Origin: Proteobacteria bacterium UBA1847
GTDB lineage: Bacteria; Pseudomonadota; Gammaproteobacteria; Steroidobacterales; Woeseiaceae
Assembly (NCBI GenBank): GCA_002338605.1
Contig: DDIP01000013.1
Coordinates: 5,247 to 14,447, forward strand
Reading direction: 5' to 3'
DNA length: 9,201 bases
The notes beneath the pieces are model-generated. The model saw only the letters and a program-made list of their open reading frames with translations, ran no database searches and was not told the origin of the DNA. Made by a program: the position numbers and the translations under genes. How positions within the stretch are numbered: the first letter of the stretch is position 1; each line of letters opens with the position of its first letter. Below, one piece after another: positions 1-6,846 of the stretch.

Positions 1-3000
1 ACGTTCACGAAGAAGGCGCGGCCACCCATGTCGTAGCCCGCACCGACGGGCACGTTGAATGACTGGAACACGACATTGTCGCGGCCATCCACCAGCGGCG
101 GCTTCTTGTTCAACACGTTGCGTGAGCCGACGCCGAAGGTCCAGACATCACCGTAGTAATAAACCGATACGTCATGCCGGAAATAGTTGTCCGCGAAGAA
201 GACCGGCTTGCAGTCGGCACCGCCCGCGGATGGTCCAACGCAGGTAAAGCTGTTTCCGGTGATGTAGTTGTCGTATGGATACTGTGCGACAAGGTCCGGG
301 TCCGCTTCAACGCTGCCAATGTAACGCGTCGACCAGGTCACGCGGTAGTTGTCGATGTCCGCCCGGAAAATTCCGTGGCCCGTCCATTCCGCGTAGCCGA
401 AATCACCGAGATCGCTGTCAACACTCGCTTCGAGCGTCGCCGGGTCGATAAAGATATTGGTAATTTCCAGCTTGCGATTGAATGTCAGGTCCGCACTCAG
501 GTTGACGGCCTTGCCGAATAGCTCGGTTGGTACATCGAGCGCGATATTCAAATCAACGCCGCGGGCTTTCAGTGCATCCTTGTTCAGGAACTGCTGATCG
601 ATCTGATCAAATAGACCATCGCCCTGCGAGCCATCACCGATGAAGTTCCGATGGATGTTTCGGCAATAGGGGCTGTCGCCTTCGGGGTCCGCGTAACATT
701 CATCGATACTGAACTGCCCGCCGATTTGCGAGATTTCGTCGCGGACTTCAATATCGTAATAGGTTGCGCCGATATTCAGGTCGAACGCATCCGTAAATGG
801 CTGCTGCCACGAAAATCCTGCCGTAAAGGACTCGGATTTTTCCTCACGAAGGTCCGACTGACCAACGCCTCGAAGGACCTCGACACCATAACTCGGGAAC
901 GAGTTTCCGGAGTTGTTGATGCCGAGATTCGTCGGATCCACGCCATCCGCCACACAATTATCAAGCACCGCCTGCGTACGAGTGTCGCCGGACGGATCGT
1001 AGGTAAATCCGCCGTTGACCGGGTCCGGTATGATCGCAGCTTCCGGCGTTACGCAAGGATCGTTGTAACTCAAGAAACCGCTGGTGCCCTGCAGGAAGTT
1101 CTCGCGCAGGTTCGGCGCACGGTAGGAGGTACCCACCGTGCCCTTGATCTGCAGTGACTCAACGGGCCGCCAGGACAGCTTGCCGGAGTACGTGTAGGCA
1201 CCGCCATAGAATTCATCATCCGTGTGACGCGTTGCAAAGTTGGTTGTCAGTTCCTCAAACCCGGGAACATTTGCGAGCAACGGAACCTCGATCTCGGCGA
1301 ACCACTCCTTCGTGGTTTTCTCGCCGGTCGCACCCAGATCCTTGAAGAAATTGATCAACAAACCTTCACGGGCAACTTCATTCGGAATCGATTCAATTTC
1401 ATCATCGCGATATTCGTAGCCGACCGCTGCGGCGACGCTACCCGCGGGCATGTCGAACAGATCACCGGTGAGAAATACACTGTAAGTGGTCTGTCGGTAG
1501 TCGGTGACAAAACTTCGATTGTCGAACAAGTAGTCGCGTTCCGCCTGGGTTGCGAAATCGTTGTTGGAAAGGTTCTGATACAGGGACGGCGCGAACATAT
1601 TGACCGGCACACAACCGTCGCTGCCGTTGCCACAGGTAATCGCGCCTGTAACCGGATCCATGACCGTCGTATTGACTGAATGACGCAACAGGTCATCACG
1701 AATACCGCGTCGCACCGAAGTGCCCGTCGCATCCGAATGCACAACGCTAAGGTCGAATGACCAGTTGTCGACGGGACCCGCCTTCAGGAACGGAATATCA
1801 CCACGAATACCGGCCACGTAGCGCATTTGCTCGACTTCCGATTTCACGGAATCGGCATGGCCGACCACCGACACCTGCGGCTCAAGCGTAATCGGGCCAA
1901 CAGCGCCGACCGGGTTCGCGCCGAACAAGGACGGTACGCATTCATCACGCGTAAACCCGAATTGCGCGCACAGTGACTCATAGTAGCCTGAGAAATGGTC
2001 AATGAATTCAGGGTCGGTGAGCACGCTGTCGTAAGCCTCACCGCAGTCCACGCCGTTGATTCCATTCGGATTGCAAGGATTGAACGGGTTGGTACCCGGA
2101 ACATTGACCGGGTTCGTTCCGCTGCTTGCCGTGCCGGGCGAACTCTTCGCATTGGTCTCGCGCTCGTTGTACAGCAATTCGAAATAAGGCGTGATATTTG
2201 CTTCGCCCGCGAAGGTGTACTCACCGTAAGCCATCGCGCTGATGCGATCCATTTCAGGGAACAGGTGTTCAACACCTGCACTGCTCGTCAGAAAGTAGTC
2301 GGTGAAATCGACATCGACCACTCCGTCACCGTCGGTGTCGACCGGAGCGCCAATCAGTGTCGCCTCAGAGAAGCCCGGAATCGTCGTGTTCGTGGTCGAA
2401 CCGGTGTAATAGAGTGAACCAAACAGACCGGCCTGGTTATCGAATACACGTGCAGCGCCGAAACCGATTACGCAGGGCGAGGTTTTCATGCCGTAGTCGA
2501 CCTGGTACTGAATCAAATCGGTATAGATATTGCCGTCACGATCGATTTCCCGATAGCTCTCACATCCCGATGACCAGGGTCGATCGTTGCGATCCACGGC
2601 CTCAGTATGCGTGGCATCGACGGCGATACCGAACACACCCCGATCGAAGTTCTTGCCCCAGCTTGCTGACAGGTTATTTTGAACGCCACCCGAATAATCC
2701 GGGATCGTATTAAACGTTTCGACTTCAAATCCTTCAAAGTCCTTGCGCATGATGATGTTGGCAACGCCGGCAACTGCGTCCGAACCATAGATCGACGAGG
2801 CGCCGTCCAGCAGGATCTCGTAACGATCGATGAGACCTGAAGGAACCATGTTGAGATCCGGTGCAAACGGCGCGCCTTCCACGCCAACGGGCGCTGCGCG
2901 TCGGCCGTTGATCAGTACCAGCGTCTTCTCCTCCCCGAGACCGCGCAGATCGATCGTCGAGGATCCGGGACCATTGGTTGTCACGAATCCCTGGTACGTG

Positions 3001-3308
3001 ACATCGACCTGGTTTCCCCCTGCACTCGGCGAGTCCTGCAATATGGTGCTTGGGTCGATTGCGCCGATCTCTCGCGAAACTTCACCGGTAATTACCTGCA
3101 GCGGCGCGACGCTGGAGTAGGTATTGCGCTTCAGGCGCGATCCGGTAACAACCACTTCCTCGATTTCGTCGCCGGAACTGGCGTCGGATTCGCTGGTGAT
3201 ATCTTGTGAAAACACCGGCCGGGCGGCCAACAAACACAGCCCGGCGCACACCACTCCGATTGCCTGGACCAGCCGTGCAGACGATGCACGATATTCATCG
3301 CTACTCAT
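1..3308 (-). CDS. TonB-dependent outer-membrane receptor (C-terminal end just outside the window)
   Basis: The frame is open from the ATG at 3308 to the window edge, giving 1102 residues with no stop or frameshift. Residues 1-35 look like a signal peptide: a short polar start, a hydrophobic stretch (residues 16-29) and cleavage near VFS-Q. EEVVVTGSR (about 51-58) is the usual junction before the plug. The plug runs from about 65 to 190 and contains LRGLGEEKTLVLINGRR, DGASSIYGSDAVAGVANII and a final MRKDF. The rest is a large beta-barrel with YYDIEV-type strands and a late GTVGTSYRAPNLRENF segment. The last visible residues (YDMGGRAFFVN) match the usual final strand, so only a few residues should be missing. 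Family role: energy-coupled uptake of a large substrate such as a siderophore, glycan or peptide, using TonB-ExbBD. The substrate cannot be read from sequence. Mature loops carry at least 14 cysteines and a DxDxDG loop. It is divergent from the ParA gene. Confidence 0.95.
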   Translation of the reverse strand, partial: MSSDEYRASSARLVQAIGVVCAGLCLLAARPVFSQDITSESDASSGDEIEEVVVTGSRLKRNTYSSVAPLQVITGEVSREIGAIDPSTILQDSPSAGGNQVDVTYQGFVTTNGPGSSTIDLRGLGEEKTLVLINGRRAAPVGVEGAPFAPDLNMVPSGLIDRYEILLDGASSIYGSDAVAGVANIIMRKDFEGFEVETFNTIPDYSGGVQNNLSASWGKNFDRGVFGIAVDATHTEAVDRNDRPWSSGCESYREIDRDGNIYTDLIQYQVDYGMKTSPCVIGFGAARVFDNQAGLFGSLYYTGSTTNTTIPGFSEATLIGAPVDTDGDGVVDVDFTDYFLTSSAGVEHLFPEMDRISAMAYGEYTFAGEANITPYFELLYNERETNAKSSPGTASSGTNPVNVPGTNPFNPCNPNGINGVDCGEAYDSVLTDPEFIDHFSGYYESLCAQFGFTRDECVPSLFGANPVGAVGPITLEPQVSVVGHADSVKSEVEQMRYVAGIRGDIPFLKAGPVDNWSFDLSVVHSDATGTSVRRGIRDDLLRHSVNTTVMDPVTGAITCGNGSDGCVPVNMFAPSLYQNLSNNDFATQAERDYLFDNRSFVTDYRQTTYSVFLTGDLFDMPAGSVAAAVGYEYRDDEIESIPNEVAREGLLINFFKDLGATGEKTTKEWFAEIEVPLLANVPGFEELTTNFATRHTDDEFYGGAYTYSGKLSWRPVESLQIKGTVGTSYRAPNLRENFLQGTSGFLSYNDPCVTPEAAIIPDPVNGGFTYDPSGDTRTQAVLDNCVADGVDPTNLGINNSGNSFPSYGVEVLRGVGQSDLREEKSESFTAGFSWQQPFTDAFDLNIGATYYDIEVRDEISQIGGQFSIDECYADPEGDSPYCRNIHRNFIGDGSQGDGLFDQIDQQFLNKDALKARGVDLNIALDVPTELFGKAVNLSADLTFNRKLEITNIFIDPATLEASVDSDLGDFGYAEWTGHGIFRADIDNYRVTWSTRYIGSVEADPDLVAQYPYDNYITGNSFTCVGPSAGGADCKPVFFADNYFRHDVSVYYYGDVWTFGVGSRNVLNKKPPLVDGRDNVVFQSFNVPVGAGYDMGGRAFFVN

Positions 3309-3316
3309 TTCAGTTT

Positions 3317-3322
3317 CCCCTT
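3317..3322 (-). promoter_or_regulatory. Ribosome binding site of the TonB-dependent receptor
   Basis: On the minus strand AAGGGG lies 8 nt before the ATG at 3308. It supports this start, which also gives a sensible signal peptide. Confidence 0.6.
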
Positions 3323-3759
3323 ATGCATGTTGCTCAGATTGGCGAGCCTTTTGCCGACTCCAAAGACGTGAAGGAGACGGAAAATTCAGCTGCACTTTGC
3401 CTGCATGATGCGAAACAGCAACACGTAAGTAAATGTTCAAGTTACTGAAATTATTAGATTCTTTTTAGTTATGTAGCATTTTCACAACGATATCGTCGGG
3501 GCCGGACGGCCGCGGTTTGAGACGACGGGCTGCGGAACATTGACGCCGCTTGATTCGGTCGCAGCGCACCCCGGGACCCGCCACGATGCGGCCTACGCCA
3601 AGACAGGCGAGTCGCGGCAAAAATCACACGTTTGAAAGCTTTGCAGGGCACACCGGTCACCGGAAAAATAAAGCGATTTGCGCAACCGCTCGGTACGCGA
3701 TTGCGAATGATGCGAACAGCACGTCAGCCCGGCAGAGCACCTAAGGCGTCGCTTTCAAG

Positions 3760-3765
3760 TATTAT
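3760..3765 (+). promoter_or_regulatory. Possible -10 element for the ParA gene
   Basis: TATTAT matches the sigma-70 -10 consensus at five of six positions, but no good -35 sits 16-18 bp upstream. If real, transcription would begin near 3772. That is downstream of the GTG at 3766 and would force use of the ATG at 3814. Confidence 0.2.
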
Positions 3766-4584
3766 GTGAACTGGCGCAACGATCTATCGCCACTTTTGGG
3801 CCAGATTCGGACTATGCTGATTACGCCGCGACAGGAAAATCTGAACAAGATCGTCATCCTCAATCCGAAAGGAGGATGCGGCAAATCGACATTGGCGACC
3901 AACCTGGCCGCGTGCTACGCCGTTCGCGGTGAGACACCCGCCGTCATGGATTACGACCCGCAGGGCTCAACCATGGCGTGGCTTGATCGTCGTGCCGCCG
4001 ACCTGCCTGCCATCCATGGCATTGCGGCATTCAAGAAAACCATGCAGGCGACACGCAGCTGGCAGCTTCGAGTGCCCAATAATACGAGCACCCTGCTCAT
4101 CGACTCTCCGGCCAGCATCGATCATGACGACTTGCGCGAACTGACGCGTGATTCGACCAGCATCCTGGTGCCGGTACTGCCATCATCGATGGACATTCAT
4201 GCGGCATCCCGATGTATCGCCGACTTATTGCTGGTTGCAAAAGTTGATCGCCGTGATCGCAAGCTGGCGGTGGTTGCGAACCGCACGCGCAAGCGCACCA
4301 AGAGTTTTGCCAAGCTGATGCGTTTTCTCGATTCGCTGGGCATACCGATCATCGCTGTACTCCGCGATTCGCAAAACTTTGTTCGATCGGCTGAACAGGG
4401 CCTGGGGGTTTGTGAAATGCCGCCATCGAAAGTCAAACCGGACGTCGAGCAGATTGAGAGGATCGTGCGTTGGCTGGATGACTGGCCGGATCGCAAACGC
4501 GACTCAACGTCAACGACCGCGGTCAACAAACGGCCCGGCGTCGCACGAACGCTCCTCAATCGCGTTCAGTTTGGCTCGGTCTGA
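3766..4584 (+). CDS. ParA/MinD-family P-loop ATPase (orphan, no ParB in the window)
   Basis: The longest reading is 272 residues from a GTG at 3766. An ATG at 3814 (residue 17) gives 256 residues and is the more likely start, because the family begins close to the first beta-strand and no Shine-Dalgarno precedes the GTG. Numbering from the GTG, the deviant Walker A is KGGCGKST (35-42) with the signature Lys35. The A' region is MDYDPQGS (61-68) and Walker B is LLIDSPA (110-116). Further conserved-looking blocks are LVPVLPSSMDIHAA (134-147), VVANRTRK (169-176) and IIAVLRDSQNFVRSAEQGLG (195-214). The family makes ATP-dependent dimers that position DNA, chemoreceptor clusters or other cargo on the nucleoid or membrane. 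With no ParB or parS nearby, a cargo-positioning role is as likely as plasmid-type partitioning. Its 3' end overlaps the convergent dehydratase gene by 19 bp. Confidence 0.9.
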   Translation: MNWRNDLSPLLGQIRTMLITPRQENLNKIVILNPKGGCGKSTLATNLAACYAVRGETPAVMDYDPQGSTMAWLDRRAADLPAIHGIAAFKKTMQATRSWQLRVPNNTSTLLIDSPASIDHDDLRELTRDSTSILVPVLPSSMDIHAASRCIADLLLVAKVDRRDRKLAVVANRTRKRTKSFAKLMRFLDSLGIPIIAVLRDSQNFVRSAEQGLGVCEMPPSKVKPDVEQIERIVRWLDDWPDRKRDSTSTTAVNKRPGVARTLLNRVQFGSV

Positions 4585-5540
4585 ATTTCGTCAAAAAGCT
4601 CCACGTCGACATTGCCGCCGCTCAGGACGACGACCGTTGTCTTACCCGCTGTATCGAGCTTCCCTGACAGTATCGCAGCAAGTGCCACCGCCCCGCCGGG
4701 TTCCACTACCAGTTTCAGGTGTCGAAATGCAAAGCGCATCGCAGCCCGCACTTCGGTATCCGATACCGTCAAAACACCGGACACCAGCGCCTGAATTATC
4801 GGGAACGTGAGCTTCCCGGGCATCGCGGTCTGCAACGCATCACAAATGGAACGGGCAGACCCGTCAACGCGGACACGTTCGCCGGCAGCGAACGATCGGG
4901 CGGTGTCATCAAAGTCAGCGGGCTCGACAACAAAAACCTCGACATCGGGAAGCCGGGATTTCAATGCCACAGCCGAGCCGGACGACAGTCCGCCACCACC
5001 ACAGGGTATCAATACCTGGTCCGGTACCCGTTGCATTGCCACCGCATCGGTGGCGATCTCCAGTCCGACCGTTCCCTGCCCGGCAATGATCTGCGGATGA
5101 TCAAAGGACGGCACGAGCGCCGCGCCGCGCCGGGCAGCCAGCTCGTGTGCAATTGCCTCCCGGTCGCCGGTGTAACGATCGTAAGTGATGACTTCACCTC
5201 CCAGGCGCCGGGTATTGTCGAGCTTCGCCCTGGGGGCATCTTCCGGCATGACAATACTGGTCGGGATGCCGAGAAGGGATCCCGCCGCCGCGACACCCTG
5301 CGCATGATTGCCAGACGACCATGCCACGACTCCGTTTTTCGCTTCGCGACGCCCGAGCTGACTCATCAGGTTGTAGGCGCCGCGTATCTTGAATGAGCCG
5401 GTGACCTGCAGACATTCCGGTTTAATCAATACCGAGCCACCCGCGGCATCGTCCAACGCTGCGTTGCCGAAGAGCGGTGTTCGCACACTGACGCCCTCCA
5501 GCCGTCTTGATGCTGCCGCAATCTGTTCGATGTCGGTCAC
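4566..5540 (-). CDS. PLP-dependent threonine/serine dehydratase family enzyme, catabolic-type, no ACT domain
   Basis: 324 residues with the fold-type II PLP motifs in order. GSFKIRGA carries the predicted Schiff-base Lys51. SSGNHAQG (75-82) is the Asn loop that contacts the cofactor ring. PCGGGGLSSG (179-188) is the phosphate-binding glycine loop. EPGGA lies at 280-284 and the late SGGN is at 307-310. E206 and D212 (in EPADFDD) fall where serine racemase and related dehydratases bind a divalent cation. The known family reaction is deamination of L-threonine to 2-oxobutanoate or serine to pyruvate; some members act as serine or aspartate racemases or on hydroxyectoine-derived substrates. The absence of the C-terminal regulatory domain of biosynthetic IlvA (about 500 aa) argues against isoleucine-feedback control. 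The start is a GTG at 5540 within a GTGA overlap with the upstream PCD gene, preceded by GGTGA 6 nt upstream, so translation is probably coupled. Exact substrate is unassigned. Confidence 0.92.
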   Translation of the reverse strand: MTDIEQIAAASRRLEGVSVRTPLFGNAALDDAAGGSVLIKPECLQVTGSFKIRGAYNLMSQLGRREAKNGVVAWSSGNHAQGVAAAGSLLGIPTSIVMPEDAPRAKLDNTRRLGGEVITYDRYTGDREAIAHELAARRGAALVPSFDHPQIIAGQGTVGLEIATDAVAMQRVPDQVLIPCGGGGLSSGSAVALKSRLPDVEVFVVEPADFDDTARSFAAGERVRVDGSARSICDALQTAMPGKLTFPIIQALVSGVLTVSDTEVRAAMRFAFRHLKLVVEPGGAVALAAILSGKLDTAGKTTVVVLSGGNVDVELFDEIQTEPN

Positions 5541-5887
5541 ACGCTGTCACCGAGCGGAATCTGGTCGATTTTCGCCGCACAAATGAAATCATTGTCCGAC
5601 AGTCCGGCAATCGCATGGGTCGTATAGCAGACGGTGCATGAGCCGTAGGTCAAGGTGATGTCCGGATGATGGCCTTCCGTAATCGCAATCCACGCCACCG
5701 CGTTCAGAAACCCCAGCGAGCGGCTGTAGGCGGGAAAGTGAAAAGTGCGGCAAATATTAAGCCCGTCGTCAGTTAACGACCAGTCAGTGTGCAGGGCCTC
5801 CAGCAACTTCTTCGCCTGATCGGCATCAAGCGGTGTCACGCCGCCTTCGCAGGGCTTGCAACGGCGGGATACGAGATCACTCGACAT
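5537..5887 (-). CDS. phhB: Pterin-4a-carbinolamine dehydratase (4a-hydroxytetrahydrobiopterin dehydratase)
   Basis: 116 residues from the ATG at 5887, a normal length for this one-domain family. The catalytic signature EGHHPDITLTY (71-81) supplies the adjacent histidines His73 and His74, and THAIAGLSDNDF (90-101) supplies the third, His91, followed by the usual AAKID ending. The enzyme dehydrates 4a-hydroxytetrahydropterin produced by phenylalanine hydroxylase and so recycles the pterin cofactor; some family members have other pterin or molybdopterin roles. An in-frame ATG at 5962 would add 25 residues, but those would be translated from terminator sequence. The chosen start has GGAG 5 nt upstream. 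The N-terminus holds a C-x-x-C pair (Cys10, Cys13). No phenylalanine hydroxylase gene is in the window. The gene ends in a GTGA overlap with the PLP dehydratase, suggesting a two-gene operon. Confidence 0.93.
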   Translation of the reverse strand: MSSDLVSRRCKPCEGGVTPLDADQAKKLLEALHTDWSLTDDGLNICRTFHFPAYSRSLGFLNAVAWIAITEGHHPDITLTYGSCTVCYTTHAIAGLSDNDFICAAKIDQIPLGDSV

Positions 5888-5892
5888 GTTCA

Positions 5893-5896
5893 CTCC
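5893..5896 (-). promoter_or_regulatory. Ribosome binding site that decides the PCD start
   Basis: On the minus strand GGAG lies 5 nt before the ATG at 5887. The alternative start at 5962 lies inside a terminator hairpin loop and has no such site. Confidence 0.6.
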
Positions 5897-5927
5897 GGGA
5901 TTGTGGCCGACTGCAACAGTAGCAATC

Positions 5928-5953
5928 GCCATAAAAAAGCGCCATAAAAAAGG
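5928..5953. repeat. 13-bp tandem duplication containing the terminator A/T tract
   Basis: GCCATAAAAAAG plus one base occurs twice head to tail (5928-5940 and 5941-5953), differing only in the last base (C versus G). It gives the minus-strand terminator two successive T-runs and lies between the terminator hairpin and the PCD ribosome binding site. Confidence 0.75.
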
Positions 5954-5974
5954 CCGACCCATTACAGGCCGGCC
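5946..5974 (-). terminator. Rho-independent terminator of the vWA/OmpA cluster
   Basis: Read on the minus strand, GGCCGGCC (5974-5967) can pair with GGTCGGCC (5959-5952). This is an 8-bp GC-rich stem with one mismatched position and a 7-nt loop (5960-5966), followed at once by six T residues (5951-5946). It begins about 39 nt after the OmpA stop codon. A second TTTTTT run follows 13 nt later because the T-tract unit is duplicated (5928-5940 and 5941-5953). Confidence 0.8.
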
Positions 5975-6012
5975 AGGCGGAGACTCGAGTTGAGTCGCAG
6001 GGAAGCGGGTAC

Positions 6013-6714
6013 CTAGTTCGGGTTGGAGGCAACCGACTGGCTGTTGTCGATAAATAATTTCACACTGACGCGGCGTTCAAGTGCATAGCTGTCGACGTCC
6101 GGAGTCTGGGCTACGACTTCACCATGCGCCGACGCATTGATTCGTGTTGGATGGACACCGGCCGCGATAAACAGGTTACGAACGAATTCGACGCGTTTCT
6201 CCGACAGCGCGTGGTTGTAGTCAGCATCACCGCGCTCGTCAGCAAACCCGTCGAGTTGGATTTTTACACCGGGCATGTTGGCGAGCGTCGCCGCCATTTG
6301 CGACAGTCGACCGCCCGTCGTATCCGTCAATGCGAATTCATCCGTTCGAAACAGTAAATCCATATCGATGCCAGCCTGCATCAGGGCGACAAGCTCCGGT
6401 CGTGCAACATTCTGCAGACGCTCGACTTCAGTGTTCAGCTCATCAATACCCTGTTCCAGCTCCGCGACTGACGTGGCTGAATCCTGCAGTGTGTTCTGCA
6501 GTGTCTTGATGCGCTCCGATTTTCGGTGTGCCGAGTCGCCCAGTTTGGCACCAACTGCCGCGCCGATGATCAGTCCCACAGGACCGCCGGCCAGTGCCCC
6601 AACGACGGCACCGCTGCCAACGCCGATGGATTCCTGCTTTGAGGCCGCTGCTGACGCCGTTTGTCCGCTGAGTGCAAGGATAACTACGCTTGTAATAACC
6701 AGTGAGTAACGCAT
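6013..6714 (-). CDS. OmpA-family protein with glycine zipper and coiled coil
   Basis: 233 residues. Residues 1-23 form a signal peptide ending ASA. Residues 31-60 are a glycine zipper (GVGSGAVVGALAGGPVGLII then GAAVGAKLGD) that could insert in or span a membrane. Residues about 64-104 are a heptad-like polar helix, probably a coiled coil. Residues about 114-222 are an OmpA C-terminal domain with GFADERGDADYNHALSEKR. Asp159 and Arg174 are 15 residues apart, like the diaminopimelate-binding pair of OmpA domains, so peptidoglycan binding is expected. There is no 8-stranded barrel domain. The order signal, glycine zipper, coil, OmpA recalls the sortase-associated PdsO proteins, but no sortase is visible here, so that link is weak. 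It is the last gene of the minus-strand cluster, 132 bp after the 330-aa vWA gene, with GGAGGA 8 nt before its ATG and a terminator downstream. Confidence 0.9.
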   Translation of the reverse strand: MRYSLVITSVVILALSGQTASAAASKQESIGVGSGAVVGALAGGPVGLIIGAAVGAKLGDSAHRKSERIKTLQNTLQDSATSVAELEQGIDELNTEVERLQNVARPELVALMQAGIDMDLLFRTDEFALTDTTGGRLSQMAATLANMPGVKIQLDGFADERGDADYNHALSEKRVEFVRNLFIAAGVHPTRINASAHGEVVAQTPDVDSYALERRVSVKLFIDNSQSVASNPN

Positions 6715-6722
6715 TGTTCTAT

Positions 6723-6728
6723 TCCTCC
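6723..6728 (-). promoter_or_regulatory. Strong ribosome binding site of the OmpA-family gene
   Basis: GGAGGA on the minus strand, 8 nt before the ATG at 6714. Half of it (6726-6728) also belongs to one arm of a potential hairpin (6726-6759). Confidence 0.75.
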
Positions 6729-6759
6729 GAAATGTCTGGCCCGATTGGCCGGTTTCGGA
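6726..6759 (-). promoter_or_regulatory. Potential mRNA hairpin covering part of the OmpA-gene ribosome binding site
   Basis: TCCGAAA (minus strand, 6759-6753) is complementary to TTTCGGA (6732-6726). Inside them GGCC (6750-6747) can pair with GGCC (6741-6738) around a 5-nt loop. The outer arm shares three bases with the GGAGGA ribosome binding site. It could modulate translation or act as an mRNA processing or pausing site. No function is shown. Confidence 0.3.
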
Positions 6760-6846
6760 ATCAATTACACAGCGGAATAGAGGTGGCGATCGGTCGTCGT
6801 GATGCCAATGTGGCGATCAATTGTGATGAATTATGGCGTCCGGGCG

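Larger units (their letters stand above)
3309..3765. other. Divergent intergenic region between the receptor and ParA genes
   Basis: About 457 bp with no convincing gene. The short open frames here on both strands lack ribosome binding sites and family features. An AT-rich core (about 3425-3485) contrasts with GC-rich flanks and is the likely site of the receptor promoter, but no clear -35/-10 pair with normal spacing was found on the minus strand. Two small symmetric elements stand out: AGTAA-N9-TTACT (3428-3446) and the perfect palindrome ACGATATCGT (3487-3496). Either could be an operator, but that is not shown. No parS-like site (TGTTTCACGTGAAACA type) was seen near the ParA gene. Confidence 0.5.
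6715..6846 (-). other. 132-bp spacer between the 330-aa vWA gene and the OmpA-family gene
   Basis: No gene and no clear terminator. Apart from the hairpin and ribosome binding site near its OmpA end, no promoter with good spacing was found, so the OmpA gene may be transcribed by read-through from the vWA genes. Confidence 0.4.

Noticed and set aside
651..1157. Plus-strand 168-aa open frame
   Set aside because: Antisense to the TonB-dependent receptor barrel; no ribosome binding site or family motif. The minus frame gives clear receptor motifs.
1844..2887. Several minus-strand open frames of 120-145 aa (1844-2281, 2513-2887)
   Set aside because: They lie in another frame of the same strand as the receptor, which is open throughout; their translations are low-complexity Arg/Ser/Thr-rich shadows.
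1..3308. Possible frameshifted or degraded receptor, because no single long frame is bounded by stops in the window
   Set aside because: The frame from 3308 to the edge was followed and spot-checked at several points; start, plug, barrel and final strand are all in one phase. The gene simply runs off the window edge.
3469..3744. Small open frames (63-64 aa) in the receptor/ParA intergenic region
   Set aside because: Arg/Ala-rich, overlapping on opposite strands, with no ribosome binding site and no family resemblance.
3309..3765. tRNA, riboswitch or parS site in the intergenic region
   Set aside because: No cloverleaf, no known riboswitch core and no parS-like 16-mer was found by eye.
4719..5396. 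Plus-strand 225-aa open frame
   Set aside because: Antisense to the PLP dehydratase, whose motifs are complete; no start signal.
5888..5962. 25-residue N-terminal extension of PCD from the ATG at 5962
   Set aside because: It would be read from the terminator hairpin and T-tracts. The ATG at 5887 has a good GGAG site and gives the family length.
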